DNA of 27,083 nucleotides from JADJNW01 sp964517175 (GTDB lineage: Bacteria; Bacteroidota; Bacteroidia; Chitinophagales; Saprospiraceae): contig CAZFBU010000044.1 of NCBI GenBank assembly GCA_964517175.1, positions 1-27,083 on the forward strand, read 5' to 3'. Shown here piece after piece: positions 14,350 to 23,700 of the stretch. Under the pieces are notes generated by a model. It saw nothing but the letters and a program-made list of their open reading frames with translations. It did not search any database and had not been told where the DNA came from. Position numbers and translations under genes: made by a program. How positions within the stretch are numbered: the stretch's first letter is position 1; each line of letters begins with the position of its first letter.

Positions 14350-14808
14350 ATGGCAAAGGAAATAGAAACTTATGTAAAATTGCAGGTTAGAGGCGGTCAG
14401 GCGAATCCTGCACCCCCTGTGGGGCCTGCTTTGGGTGCGAAAGGCTTGAATATCATGGAGTTCTGCAAGCGCTTCAATGCTGCAACCCAGGATAAGCAAG
14501 GCCAGCTGACACCGGTCGTCATTACGGTCTTCAAGGACAAATCGTTCGATTTTGTCATCAAGACACCACCTGCATCTATTCAACTAATGGAGGCGGCTAA
14601 AATCAAAAAAGGTTCGGCGGAATCCAACCGGATCAAGGTAGGCACGGTGACCTGGGATCAGGTGCGCGCTATTGCCGAAAACAAGATGCCGGATTTGAAT
14701 GCTTTTAAGATTGAATCGGCGATGAAGATGGTTGCCGGAACGGCGCGGAGCATGGGCATTACGGTAAAAGGAACGCCACCCTGGGAAGCGGAAAATAGTG
14801 AAAATTAA
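14350..14808 (+). CDS. rplK: 50S ribosomal protein L11
   Basis: 152 residues, a little longer than usual because of a C-terminal tail (PPWEAENSEN). The N-terminal domain has GGQANPAPPVGPALG (15-29) and NIMEFCKRFN. The C-terminal rRNA-binding domain has GTARSMGITVKG. L11 forms the GTPase-associated centre with L10 and L7/L12 on 23S rRNA. First gene of the rplKAJL-rpoBC cluster, and probably under L1 feedback through the leader at 14268. Confidence 0.97.
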   Translation: MAKEIETYVKLQVRGGQANPAPPVGPALGAKGLNIMEFCKRFNAATQDKQGQLTPVVITVFKDKSFDFVIKTPPASIQLMEAAKIKKGSAESNRIKVGTVTWDQVRAIAENKMPDLNAFKIESAMKMVAGTARSMGITVKGTPPWEAENSEN

Positions 14809-14825
14809 TAATTAGTAAATAAGCA

Positions 14826-14860
14826 GGGAGTTCCGCCGGATCGCCGGGACGTTGGTACCT
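14826..14860 (+). promoter_or_regulatory. G/C-rich structured motif in the rplA leader
   Basis: The segment starts GGGAGTTCCGCCGGATC and contains the hairpin CCGG-ATCG-CCGG; alternatively GTTCC pairs with GGGAC. The 9-mer GGAGTTCCG recurs at 16654-16662 after rplL, again followed by a C/T-G-A-T-rich stretch. It ends 14 bp before the rplA start codon and could affect initiation. Function unknown. Confidence 0.35.
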
Positions 14861-14874
14861 CAAAAATTCACATT

Positions 14875-15591
14875 ATGGCAAAAGTAGGAAAAAAGCGTGC
14901 GGTTGCTAATGAAAAAGTAGATCGCACGAAGTTCTATTCGCTGCGCGAGGCTTCGGAGCTTGTAAAAGAAGTGAACACTGCAGGGTTTGATGCATCCGTG
15001 GATGTACACGTGCGTCTTGGCGTCGATCCCCGTAAGGCGGATCAGGCAATTCGCGGTACGGTATCGCTACCACACGGCACCGGTAAGTCGAAAACAGTCA
15101 TGGTACTTTGTACACCGGATAAAGTGGATGAAGCAATAGCGGCAGGCGCTGATTATGCGGGATTAGATGACTTGATCCAAAAAGTGCAGGGCGGCTGGAC
15201 GGATGTGGACGTCGTTGTCGCGATGCCGCAAGTGATGGCACAGGTTGGTAAGATTGGTCGTATCCTCGGTCCGCGTGGTTTGATGCCGAACCCCAAATCG
15301 GGTACGGTAACGCAAGACGTAGCGGCGGCGGTAAAAGACGTAAAAGGCGGTAAAATTTCATTTCGGGTAGATAAAGCTGGTATTATCCATGCTTCCATCG
15401 GTCGCATTTCCTTTGATGCGGAAAAGCTGTCGGGCAATGCGCAGGAGTTTTTATCCACCATTGTAAAGCTGAAACCCTCGACGGCTAAAGGCACCTATAT
15501 CAAGTCCGTCACCGTAGCAAGTACTATGAGTCCGGGTATCAAGGTGGATCCGAAATCAATCAGTAACTTTTCAAAAATTGACAATCAATGA
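14875..15591 (+). CDS. rplA: 50S ribosomal protein L1
   Basis: 238 residues, normal length. The L1 features are ASVDVHVRLGVDPRKADQ, RGTVSLPHGTGK and GRILGPRGLMPNPKSGTV. L1 makes the mobile L1 stalk of the 50S subunit and is the translational repressor of its own operon in many bacteria. Its stop codon overlaps the rplJ start by 4 bp (ATGA), so translation is probably coupled. The 66-bp leader holds a G/C-rich motif, listed separately. Confidence 0.97.
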   Translation: MAKVGKKRAVANEKVDRTKFYSLREASELVKEVNTAGFDASVDVHVRLGVDPRKADQAIRGTVSLPHGTGKSKTVMVLCTPDKVDEAIAAGADYAGLDDLIQKVQGGWTDVDVVVAMPQVMAQVGKIGRILGPRGLMPNPKSGTVTQDVAAAVKDVKGGKISFRVDKAGIIHASIGRISFDAEKLSGNAQEFLSTIVKLKPSTAKGTYIKSVTVASTMSPGIKVDPKSISNFSKIDNQ

Positions 15592-16118
15592 CCAAAGCAG
15601 AAAAAACAGCTACGATTGAGGTATTGAAGGAAAAGTTTGAGAATTCACCGTTTTTTTATATCACTGATTCTTCAAAACTTAATGTAGCACAGATAAATAA
15701 ACTACGGAGAATATGCTTTGAAAAGGGCGTGGAAATGAAGGTGGTTAAAAACACCCTCGTCAGAAAGGCGCTGGAAGCTGCTCCGGAAGATAAAAACTAT
15801 GAAGGCTTGTACGAGGCATTGCACGGACCAACCGCTCTGATGTTCACCGATTCGGCAAACGTGCCGGCACGTGTTATCAAGGAATTTCGTGGCGACAAGC
15901 TCGAAAAGCCGGCTATTAAAGCGGCATACATCGATACTGCCTTGTATATCGGCGACGATAAACTGGAGGAACTAAGCAAGCTGAAATCCAGAGATGAATT
16001 GCTGGGCGATTTGCTGGGCTTGCTCGGCGCTCCGGCGTCCAACCTGCTGGGTGCTCTTGGCTCGGGAGGTTCCAATATCATGGGCATACTCAAAGCGCTG
16101 GAAGAACGCGGCGAGTAA
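15588..16118 (+). CDS. rplJ: 50S ribosomal protein L10
   Basis: 176 residues. The N-terminal rRNA-binding domain begins MTKAEKTATIEVLKEKF and contains KVVKNTLVRKAL. The C-terminal helix (about 130-175) carries L7/L12 dimers on the stalk. The start codon overlaps the rplA stop (ATGA), so the gene has no leader of its own; the L10(L12)4 leader operator known in enterobacteria cannot sit in the normal place here. A 135-bp spacer then precedes rplL. Confidence 0.96.
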   Translation: MTKAEKTATIEVLKEKFENSPFFYITDSSKLNVAQINKLRRICFEKGVEMKVVKNTLVRKALEAAPEDKNYEGLYEALHGPTALMFTDSANVPARVIKEFRGDKLEKPAIKAAYIDTALYIGDDKLEELSKLKSRDELLGDLLGLLGAPASNLLGALGSGGSNIMGILKALEERGE

Positions 16119-16253
16119 GTTTTTTTGATGGTTTAGAAATTGCTGAAATACAGAGCAATCGGGAATCATCAAATTACAATCAAATACGGCTTCCAAGTAA
16201 TCGCACTATATAGTGTAACCTTATTATCAGAAATTAAAAAAAAATCATTCAAA

Positions 16254-16634
16254 ATGGCAGATTTGAAAGCTATTGCAGAACAGTTGGCTAACCTCTCCAT
16301 CAAAGATGTGGTGGAATTGACCAATATCATGGAAGAAGAATATGGTATCAAGCCGGCTGCTGCGGCCGTAGCGGTTGCTGCGGGTCCTGCTGGTGATGGA
16401 GGCGGAGCTGCTGAAGAAGAAAAAACAGAATTTGATGTTGTATTGACTTCAGCTGGTGCTTCAAAACTCAACGTAGTGAAAGGAGTGAAAAACCTGCTTG
16501 GTCTTGGCTTGAAAGAAGCTAAGGAAATGGTGGACGGCGCGCCGACTACGATCAAAGAAGGTGTACCAAAGGAAGAAGCAGAAGACATCAAGAAATCTTT
16601 GGAAGAAGCGGGTGCATCCGTTGAACTAAAGTAG
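16254..16634 (+). CDS. rplL: 50S ribosomal protein L7/L12
   Basis: 126 residues from the ATG at 16254; the frame is open further upstream but the family start is MADLKAIAEQLANL. The N-terminal dimerisation domain is residues 1-32. An Ala/Gly-rich flexible hinge follows at 34-52, and the C-terminal factor-binding domain at 57-126, with KGVKNLLGLGLKEAKEMVDGAP. L7/L12 recruits EF-Tu and EF-G. The start is preceded by an A-run (AATTAAAAAAAAATC) rather than a Shine-Dalgarno site. The upstream spacer also has a perfect 12-bp palindrome CACTATATAGTG (16204-16215) and an ATTGCT/AGCAAT hairpin (16139-16159). Confidence 0.97.
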   Translation: MADLKAIAEQLANLSIKDVVELTNIMEEEYGIKPAAAAVAVAAGPAGDGGGAAEEEKTEFDVVLTSAGASKLNVVKGVKNLLGLGLKEAKEMVDGAPTTIKEGVPKEEAEDIKKSLEEAGASVELK

Positions 16635-16653
16635 CGTTTCTATTGTATTGCTA

Positions 16654-16690
16654 GGAGTTCCGTCGATCTGCACATTACATTCATGTACGG
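16654..16690 (+). promoter_or_regulatory. Second copy of the GGAGTTCCG motif, with hairpin, after rplL
   Basis: GGAGTTCCG (16654-16662) repeats the motif in the rplA leader. Here CCGT and ACAT pair with ATGT and ACGG, leaving an 8-nt bulge on the 5' side only. It lies 20 bp after the rplL stop codon. Possible processing or protein-binding site; function unknown. Confidence 0.3.
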
Positions 16691-16720
16691 TCCCGATAAG
16701 CGGACTTTTAGTATCGAAAA

Positions 16721-16754
16721 AGGCTTAGCCAATTGCTCGCAACTGGCTAAGCCT
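16721..16754 (+). other. Long hairpin between rplL and rpoB
   Basis: AGGCTTAGCCA and TGGCTAAGCCT are perfect 11-bp arms, and inside them TTGC/GCAA adds 4 bp after one mismatch. No T run follows directly. In E. coli the same position holds a partial terminator (attenuator) and an RNase III site that sets the ratio of ribosomal proteins to RNA polymerase. A like role is inferred. The 251-bp rplL-rpoB spacer holds only this hairpin, the motif at 16654 and an A/T-rich end. Confidence 0.6.
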
Positions 16755-16885
16755 ATCGTCGTCTTAGATAATATTGCGACTTTTTGAACTTTTTGGTAGG
16801 ATAACGGGTATATATATAACCATAAATAGACGGCGTGTTCGTAAAATGATACGTGCTACGTTGTCAAAACAAATATCTATCGCAA

Positions 16886-19800
16886 ATGACGTCAAACGGT
16901 AAGGTAATCAACGCTGAAGAACAAAGAGTACGCTTTGGCAAAATCAAACTCCCTTCTCCGTATCCAGATTTGCTTGAAATTCAGTTAAAGTCCTTTCAGG
17001 AGTTTTTCCAACTGGAAACAACCCCCGAAAATCGTATGAACGAGGGGCTTTACAAGGTTTTCCAGGAGAACTTTCCCATCACGGATGCGAGAAGTATTTT
17101 TGTGCTTGAATTCCTCGACTACTACATCGATCCGCCCCGATACACTATTGAAGAGTGTATGCAGCGCGGTTTGACCTACAGTGTTCCACTGAAAGCAAAG
17201 TTGCGGCTGTCATGTAACGACGAAGAACACGTCGATTTCCAAACGATTGTTCAGGATGTGTTCCTGGGTAATATTCCCTACATGACACCAAAAGGCACAT
17301 TCGTTATTAATGGAGCCGAACGGGTCATTGTGTCGCAATTGCACCGCTCGCCCGGCGTGTTTTTCGGGCAAAGCTTTCACCCGAATGGAACGAAAATCTA
17401 TTCGGCGCGGGTGATTCCTTTCAAAGGTGCCTGGATGGAATTCGCAACCGATATCAATACGGTGATGTACGCTTACATCGATCGGAAAAAGAAGTTTCCG
17501 GTTACGACCTTGCTGCGTGCCATTGGCTTTGATACGGATAAAGCCATTCTTGATATTTTCGATCTGGCAGACGAAGTGCCCGCTACGCGCGAAGGCCTGG
17601 AAGAAGCCATCGGGCGAAAGCTGGCCGCACGTGTGTTGCGCAGTTGGACGGAAGATTTCGTGGATGAAGATACCGGTGAAGTGGTGACGATCGAGCGCAA
17701 TGAGATTATTCTCGAACGCGACATCGTGCTGGATGAAGAAAACATCGAAGCTATTTTGCAGGCAGAAGTGGAAAACGTCATTCTTCAGAAGGAAGAAATT
17801 GATCAGGACTATTCCATTATCTACAATACATTGCAAAAAGACCCGACGAGTTCGGAAGTCGAAGCGGTGACGTATATCTATCGCCAATTGCGCGGTACGG
17901 ATCCGCCCGATGAAGAAACGGCTCGCGGTATCATTGATAAATTGTTCTTCTCTGACAAGCGTTACAATCTCGGCGACGTAGGCCGCTACAAGATTAACCG
18001 CAAGTTGGAACTGGATATTGATGAGGACACGCTCGTTCTTACTAAAGAAGATATCATCGAGATTGTGACGTACCTCGTGAGCCTGATGAACCAGAAGGCA
18101 GAGGTCGATGACATTGACCACCTGAGTAACCGGCGGGTGCGTACAGTGGGCGAACAACTCTATGCTCAGTTTGGCGTGGGTCTTGCCCGCATGGCTCGCA
18201 CCATTCGCGAGCGGATGAATGTGCGTGATAATGAGGTTTTCACCCCGATGGATTTGATCAACGCACGGACGCTGTCCTCCGTGATCAACTCTTTCTTTGG
18301 TACCAGCCAGTTGTCGCAGTTTCTCGATCAGACCAACCCTCTGTCGGAAATTACGCACAAGCGTCGTATCTCGGCCCTGGGTCCGGGCGGTTTGTCACGG
18401 GAGCGTGCGGGCTTTGAAGTACGGGACGTTCACTATTCGCACTATGGCCGCCTTTGTACGATTGAAACGCCGGAAGGTCCGAATATTGGTCTGATCTCTA
18501 CGCTGTGCGTACACGCGAAGGTCAACAAAATGGGCTTCCTGGAAACTCCTTACCGAAAAGTAGAGGAAGGCATTGTGGATACTTCGGATGATGTGATTTA
18601 CCTGTCGGCAGAGGGGGAGGATTTTAGTAAAATCGCTCAGGCGAATGCACCGATTAACGAGAAAGGTTCTTTTTTGAATGATCGTATCAAGTCACGTGAA
18701 CACGGTGAATTTCCGGTATTGACACCGGAAGAACTGGAATACATGGACGTGGCGCCCAACCAGATCGTGGGTGTTTCTGCTTCGATGATCCCGTTCCTGG
18801 AAAATGACGATGCCAACCGCGCCCTGATGGGCTCGAACATGCAGCGCCAGGCAGTACCTCTGATCCGCCCCAGTTCGCCAATTGTTGGTACGGGACTGGA
18901 AGGAAAAGTTGCTCGAGACTCCCGCATGCTTATTAATGCAGAAGGCGATGGTGTTGTGGAATATGTAGATGCCAATGAAATTATCATTCGCTACGATCGC
19001 AATGATGAAGAGCGGCTGGTCTCTTTCGAGGATAGCCGCAAGCGCTACGTTCTGACGAAATTTTTACGGACGAACCAGGGCACTTGTATCAATCTGCGGC
19101 CTATTGTGCGTCGGGGCGACCGCGTGAAGAAAGGACAAATCCTTTGTGATGGTTATGCAACGGAAAAAGGCGAATTGGCACTTGGTCAGAACCTGAAGGT
19201 GGCATTCATGCCCTGGAAAGGTTACAACTTTGAGGATGCCATTGTGCTTTCAGAGCGCATAATTCGGGAAGATGTTTTTTCCTCCATTCACATTGAGCAC
19301 TTCGAGATGGATGTGCGCGATACAAAACTGGGCGAAGAGGAACTGACGAATGATATTCCGAACGTGAGCGAAGATGCAACCAAGGATTTGGATGAGAACG
19401 GGATCATTCGCGTTGGTGCCTGGATCAAAGAAGGCGACATCATCATTGGTAAAATCACGCCGAAAGGGGAATCTGATCCGACGCCGGAAGAGAAGCTCCT
19501 GCGCGCGATCTTTGGTGACAAAGCCGGTGATGTGAAGGATGCTTCCATGAAAGCGCCGCCCTCTACCAATGGTATTGTGATCGATAAGCAGTTGTTTGCG
19601 CGTGCGAAAAAGGATAAAGTGCAGAAAGACGAGGAGAAAACAATGCTCGACAAGCTGGATGATCAGCACAAGGTCGCTATGAATGAGCTAAAGACGATCC
19701 TGATCGACAAGCTTTTGTTGCTGGTGAAAGATAAAATTTCGCAAGGCGTAAAAACCATCTACGGCGAATCGGCGATTCCGAAAGGTACCAAATTCACGCA

Positions 19801-20707
19801 GGAGGTACTGCGGGAACTGGATTATACCACCATTGACTACAGCAACTGGACGGATGATGCGCACACCAATGAATTGATCGCTCGCTTGCTGCACAATTAC
19901 AGCATCAAGATGAATGAGGAGATCGGTCGCTACAAGCGTGAGAAGTTCAATATCAGCATTGGTGATGAGCTTCCGGCAGGTGTATTGAAGCTGGCGAAAG
20001 TCTATATGGCGAAGAAGCGCAAGCTGTCGGTAGGTGATAAACTTGCCGGTCGTCACGGTAACAAAGGTATCGTATCCAGAATTGTGCGCATGGAAGATAT
20101 GCCATTTCTGGAAGACGGCACGCCGGTGGATATTGTATTGAACCCGCTGGGTGTACCTTCTCGTATGAACCTGGGGCAGATTTTCGAAACGGTTCTTGGT
20201 TGGGCTGGAGAGAAGCTGGGCATGAAGTTTGCGACGCCAATCTTCGACGGTGCAACACAGGAAGATATTCAGGTATATATTGATAAAGCCGGGCTGCCGG
20301 AATTGGGACAAACTTACCTGCATGACGGCGAAACGGGGGATCGTTTCCACCAGCAGGCTACGGTGGGTGTCATTTACATGCTGAAGTTGTCGCACATGGT
20401 GGATGACAAGATGCACGCACGTTCCATTGGTCCGTACTCGCTCATTACGCAGCAACCGCTGGGTGGTAAGGCGCAGTTTGGCGGTCAGCGTTTTGGGGAG
20501 ATGGAGGTTTGGGCATTGGAAGCATTCGGTGCATCCAATATCCTGCAGGAATTGCTCACGATCAAGTCGGACGACATCAACGGTCGCGCCAAGGCTTACG
20601 AAGCAATTGTGAAGGGCGACAACCTACCCGAACCGAACATACCGGAATCCTTCAACGTTCTGGTACACGAGCTGAGAGGTCTGGCCCTGGATATTAAATT
20701 CGATTAA
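16886..20707 (+). CDS. rpoB: DNA-directed RNA polymerase subunit beta
   Basis: 1273 residues from the ATG at 16886; an upstream in-frame GTG at 16853 would add 11 atypical residues. The frame is intact and covers all beta regions. NEGLYKVFQENFPI is near the N-terminus. The rifampicin-pocket segment at about 472-499 reads GTSQLSQFLDQTNPLSEITHK and contains Asp481, His491, Arg494 and Ser496, as in susceptible enzymes. ETPEGPNIGLI and GDKLAGRHGNKG are also present. Beta forms one jaw of the polymerase and part of the active site. A stem-loop follows before rpoC. Confidence 0.98.
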   Translation: MTSNGKVINAEEQRVRFGKIKLPSPYPDLLEIQLKSFQEFFQLETTPENRMNEGLYKVFQENFPITDARSIFVLEFLDYYIDPPRYTIEECMQRGLTYSVPLKAKLRLSCNDEEHVDFQTIVQDVFLGNIPYMTPKGTFVINGAERVIVSQLHRSPGVFFGQSFHPNGTKIYSARVIPFKGAWMEFATDINTVMYAYIDRKKKFPVTTLLRAIGFDTDKAILDIFDLADEVPATREGLEEAIGRKLAARVLRSWTEDFVDEDTGEVVTIERNEIILERDIVLDEENIEAILQAEVENVILQKEEIDQDYSIIYNTLQKDPTSSEVEAVTYIYRQLRGTDPPDEETARGIIDKLFFSDKRYNLGDVGRYKINRKLELDIDEDTLVLTKEDIIEIVTYLVSLMNQKAEVDDIDHLSNRRVRTVGEQLYAQFGVGLARMARTIRERMNVRDNEVFTPMDLINARTLSSVINSFFGTSQLSQFLDQTNPLSEITHKRRISALGPGGLSRERAGFEVRDVHYSHYGRLCTIETPEGPNIGLISTLCVHAKVNKMGFLETPYRKVEEGIVDTSDDVIYLSAEGEDFSKIAQANAPINEKGSFLNDRIKSREHGEFPVLTPEELEYMDVAPNQIVGVSASMIPFLENDDANRALMGSNMQRQAVPLIRPSSPIVGTGLEGKVARDSRMLINAEGDGVVEYVDANEIIIRYDRNDEERLVSFEDSRKRYVLTKFLRTNQGTCINLRPIVRRGDRVKKGQILCDGYATEKGELALGQNLKVAFMPWKGYNFEDAIVLSERIIREDVFSSIHIEHFEMDVRDTKLGEEELTNDIPNVSEDATKDLDENGIIRVGAWIKEGDIIIGKITPKGESDPTPEEKLLRAIFGDKAGDVKDASMKAPPSTNGIVIDKQLFARAKKDKVQKDEEKTMLDKLDDQHKVAMNELKTILIDKLLLLVKDKISQGVKTIYGESAIPKGTKFTQEVLRELDYTTIDYSNWTDDAHTNELIARLLHNYSIKMNEEIGRYKREKFNISIGDELPAGVLKLAKVYMAKKRKLSVGDKLAGRHGNKGIVSRIVRMEDMPFLEDGTPVDIVLNPLGVPSRMNLGQIFETVLGWAGEKLGMKFATPIFDGATQEDIQVYIDKAGLPELGQTYLHDGETGDRFHQQATVGVIYMLKLSHMVDDKMHARSIGPYSLITQQPLGGKAQFGGQRFGEMEVWALEAFGASNILQELLTIKSDDINGRAKAYEAIVKGDNLPEPNIPESFNVLVHELRGLALDIKFD

Positions 20708-20763
20708 ACTTTTGGAGGTTAGGCATTGGTACTATCCGTGCCTAATCTCCAATATCAAAAGTT
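20707..20763 (+). other. Long stem-loop between rpoB and rpoC
   Basis: The outer arms AACTTTTG (20707-20714) and CAAAAGTT (20756-20763) are perfect. The inner arms GAGGTTAGGCA (20715-20725) and TGCCTAATCTC (20739-20749) pair with one G-U. The loop is 13 nt and there is a small 3'-side bulge. The structure fills almost the whole 61-bp spacer and ends 5 bp before the rpoC start. There is no T run, so mRNA processing or stabilisation is more likely than termination. Confidence 0.6.
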
Positions 20764-20768
20764 AAAAT

Positions 20769-23700
20769 ATGCCATTTAAAAAGAGCAATCAAGTTCAAAG
20801 ACAGGATTTCGACAGTATCACGATCAGTTTGTCTTCTCCGGATGAGATTCTGGAGCGCTCCTATGGTGAGGTGTTGAAGCCTGAAACAATTAACTATCGC
20901 TCATACAAGCCGGAGCGCGATGGCTTGTTTTGTGAGCGTATTTTCGGACCGGTAAAGGACTACGAATGCTACTGCGGCAAGTACAAGCGGATTCGCTACA
21001 AAGGCATTGTTTGCGATCGCTGTGGTGTGGAGGTAACGGAGAAAAAGGTACGTCGCGAGCGTATGGGGCATATCCGGCTGGTTGTACCAGTGGTACATAT
21101 TTGGTTTTTCAAATCATTGCCGAATAAGATTGGCTACCTGTTGGGCTTGTCTTCCAAAAAACTGGAGTCGATTGTTTATTATGAGCGTTATCTGGTCATT
21201 CAGCCGGGACTGAAGGAAGCTGATGGTATTTCAACGGGTGATCTGCTGACAGAGGAGGAGTATCTTGAAATCATGGAGACGCTTCCACCGGACAATCAGA
21301 TGCTAGACGAAATGGATCCCAATAAGTTTGTTGCAAAAATGGGTGCCGAATCCGTTCGCGATATGCTGATGCGGTTGGATCTGGATCAGTTGTCTTACGA
21401 TCTTCGCCATCAGGCAGCGAATGAAACTTCCCAGCAGCGTAAGTCAGAAGCCCTGAAGCGCCTGCGCGTTGTGGAAGCTTTCCGCGATGGTTTGGAAAGA
21501 ACCGGCAACCGCCCGGAATGGACGATCATTCAGTATTTGCCGGTCGTTCCGCCGGAACTGCGTCCACTGGTACCATTGGATGGTGGTCGCTTTGCAAGTT
21601 CAGACTTGAACGACCTGTATCGGCGCGTCATTATTCGCAATAATCGCTTGAAGCGCCTCTTGGAAATCAAAGCGCCGGAAGTAATTTTGCGAAATGAAAA
21701 GCGGATGCTGCAGGAAGCGGTCGATTCTTTGTTTGACAATTCGCGCAAATCCAATGCCGTAAAAGCAGAGGGTGGTCGCGCACTGAAGTCCCTGAGTGAT
21801 ATTCTGAAAGGTAAGCAAGGGCGCTTCCGTCAAAACCTGCTCGGCAAGCGCGTGGATTACTCCGGTCGTTCGGTGATTGTGGTAGGACCAACGCTGCAAC
21901 TGCACGAGTGCGGCATTCCGAAAGGGATGGCGGCGGAGTTGTTCAAGCCATTTGTTATCAGAAAGTTGATCGAGCGTGGTATTGTAAAAACCGTGAAATC
22001 AGCTAAGAAATTAGTAGATAGAAAAGACCCCGTTATCTGGGAAATTCTTGAAAACATTTTGAAAGGTCACCCGGTCATGCTCAACCGGGCACCGACGCTG
22101 CACCGCTTGTCGATTCAGGCATTTCAGCCGAAGCTGATCGAAGGCAAGGCAATTCAGTTGCACCCGCTGGTGTGCGGCGCATTCAATGCCGATTTCGACG
22201 GCGACCAGATGGCGGTACACGTGCCCTTGAGCCAGGGCGCAATCCTGGAAGCGCAGGTGCTGATGTTGTCTTCACACAACATGCTCAACCCGCAGGACGG
22301 CTCGCCGATCACGCTGCCGTCGCAGGATATGGTTTTGGGCTTGTATTACATTACAAAAGAAAAGCGCTCTACCGATGAGGTGAAAGTGAAAGGCGAAGGT
22401 CGTACGTTCTATTCGCCGGAAGAGGTGCTGATCGCTTACAATGAGGATCAACTGGACCTGCATGCTTGTATCAAGATGCGGGCGATGGTTGAAAATGAAG
22501 AGGGTAAGTTGGTCAAAAAAGTGATTGATACGACAGCCGGACGCGTGCTTTTCAACGAAGCGGTGCCGAAAGGCGTACCATTTGTAAATCAACTGCTGAC
22601 GAAAAAAAACCTGAAGAAAATTATCGGCGATGTGATTCGTCGGACAAATTTCCAGGTGACGGCGAATTTTCTCGATTCCATCAAGGATATGGGCTTCATG
22701 TGGGCATTCAAAGGTGGTTTGTCGTTCAACTTAGGCGACCTGATCACGCCGAGTATCAAGCAGAGTATGCTGGAAGAGGCACAAGCAGAGGTGGACGAAG
22801 TTTGGGATAACTACAATATGGGTTTGATTACCAATAATGAGCGTTATAACCAGATCATCGACAAGTGGACATATGCGGATAACCGCATCACGGAAACATT
22901 GATGAAAGAGTTGGCAGAGCACAAGCAAGGCTTCAACTCGGTGTATATGATGCTCGACTCCGGCGCCCGGGGTTCCAAGCAGCAGATTAAGCAGCTTTGC
23001 GGATTGCGCGGACTGATGGCAAAGCCGAGAAAATCCGGCGATACCGGTGGAGCGATTATCGAAAACCCAATTCTTGCCAACTTCGTGGATGGCTTGTCCG
23101 TACTGGAATACTTCATTTCCACGCACGGTGCGCGCAAGGGACTGGCAGATACAGCATTGAAAACGGCAGATGCCGGTTATTTGACGCGTCGTCTGGTAGA
23201 TGTGGCTCAGGATGTCGTTATTCTGGAAGAAGATTGCGAAACATTGCGCGGTATTGAAACGACTGCTCTGAAAGACAACGAAAAGGTGATCGAGCCGCTG
23301 ATTTCTCGGATTGAAGGTCGCTTTACGCTTTACGACATTACACATCCGGAGGATGAAGATCAGGTAATCCTGAAAGCAGGCGAATACATCGACGCCAAAA
23401 TGGCGGAGTACATCGAAGAAATTGGCATAGAAACCGTAACGATTCGCTCGGTACTTACCTGCGATACGAAACGTGGTGTTTGCACGAAATGCTACGGTAA
23501 GAACCTGGCAACCGGCAGAATTGCAGAAAAGGGTGATGCGGTGGGGATCATCGCTGCCCAGTCCATCGGCGAACCGGGTACCCAGTTGACGCTGCGTACG
23601 TTCCACGTGGGGGGTATTGCTTCCGTATCGAAGACGGAATCAGAGATCATCTCGAAGCAGAAAGGTAAAGTCGAGTTTGATAATATTCGCGTGACACAGC

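Noticed and set aside
16140..16253. N-terminal extension of rplL from a TTG codon
   Set aside because: L7/L12 starts at MADLKAIAEQLA; the extension covers the rplJ-rplL spacer with hairpins and has no family support.
17210..18358. 382-codon minus-strand open frame inside rpoB
   Set aside because: Antisense shadow of the intact rpoB gene, with no family resemblance.
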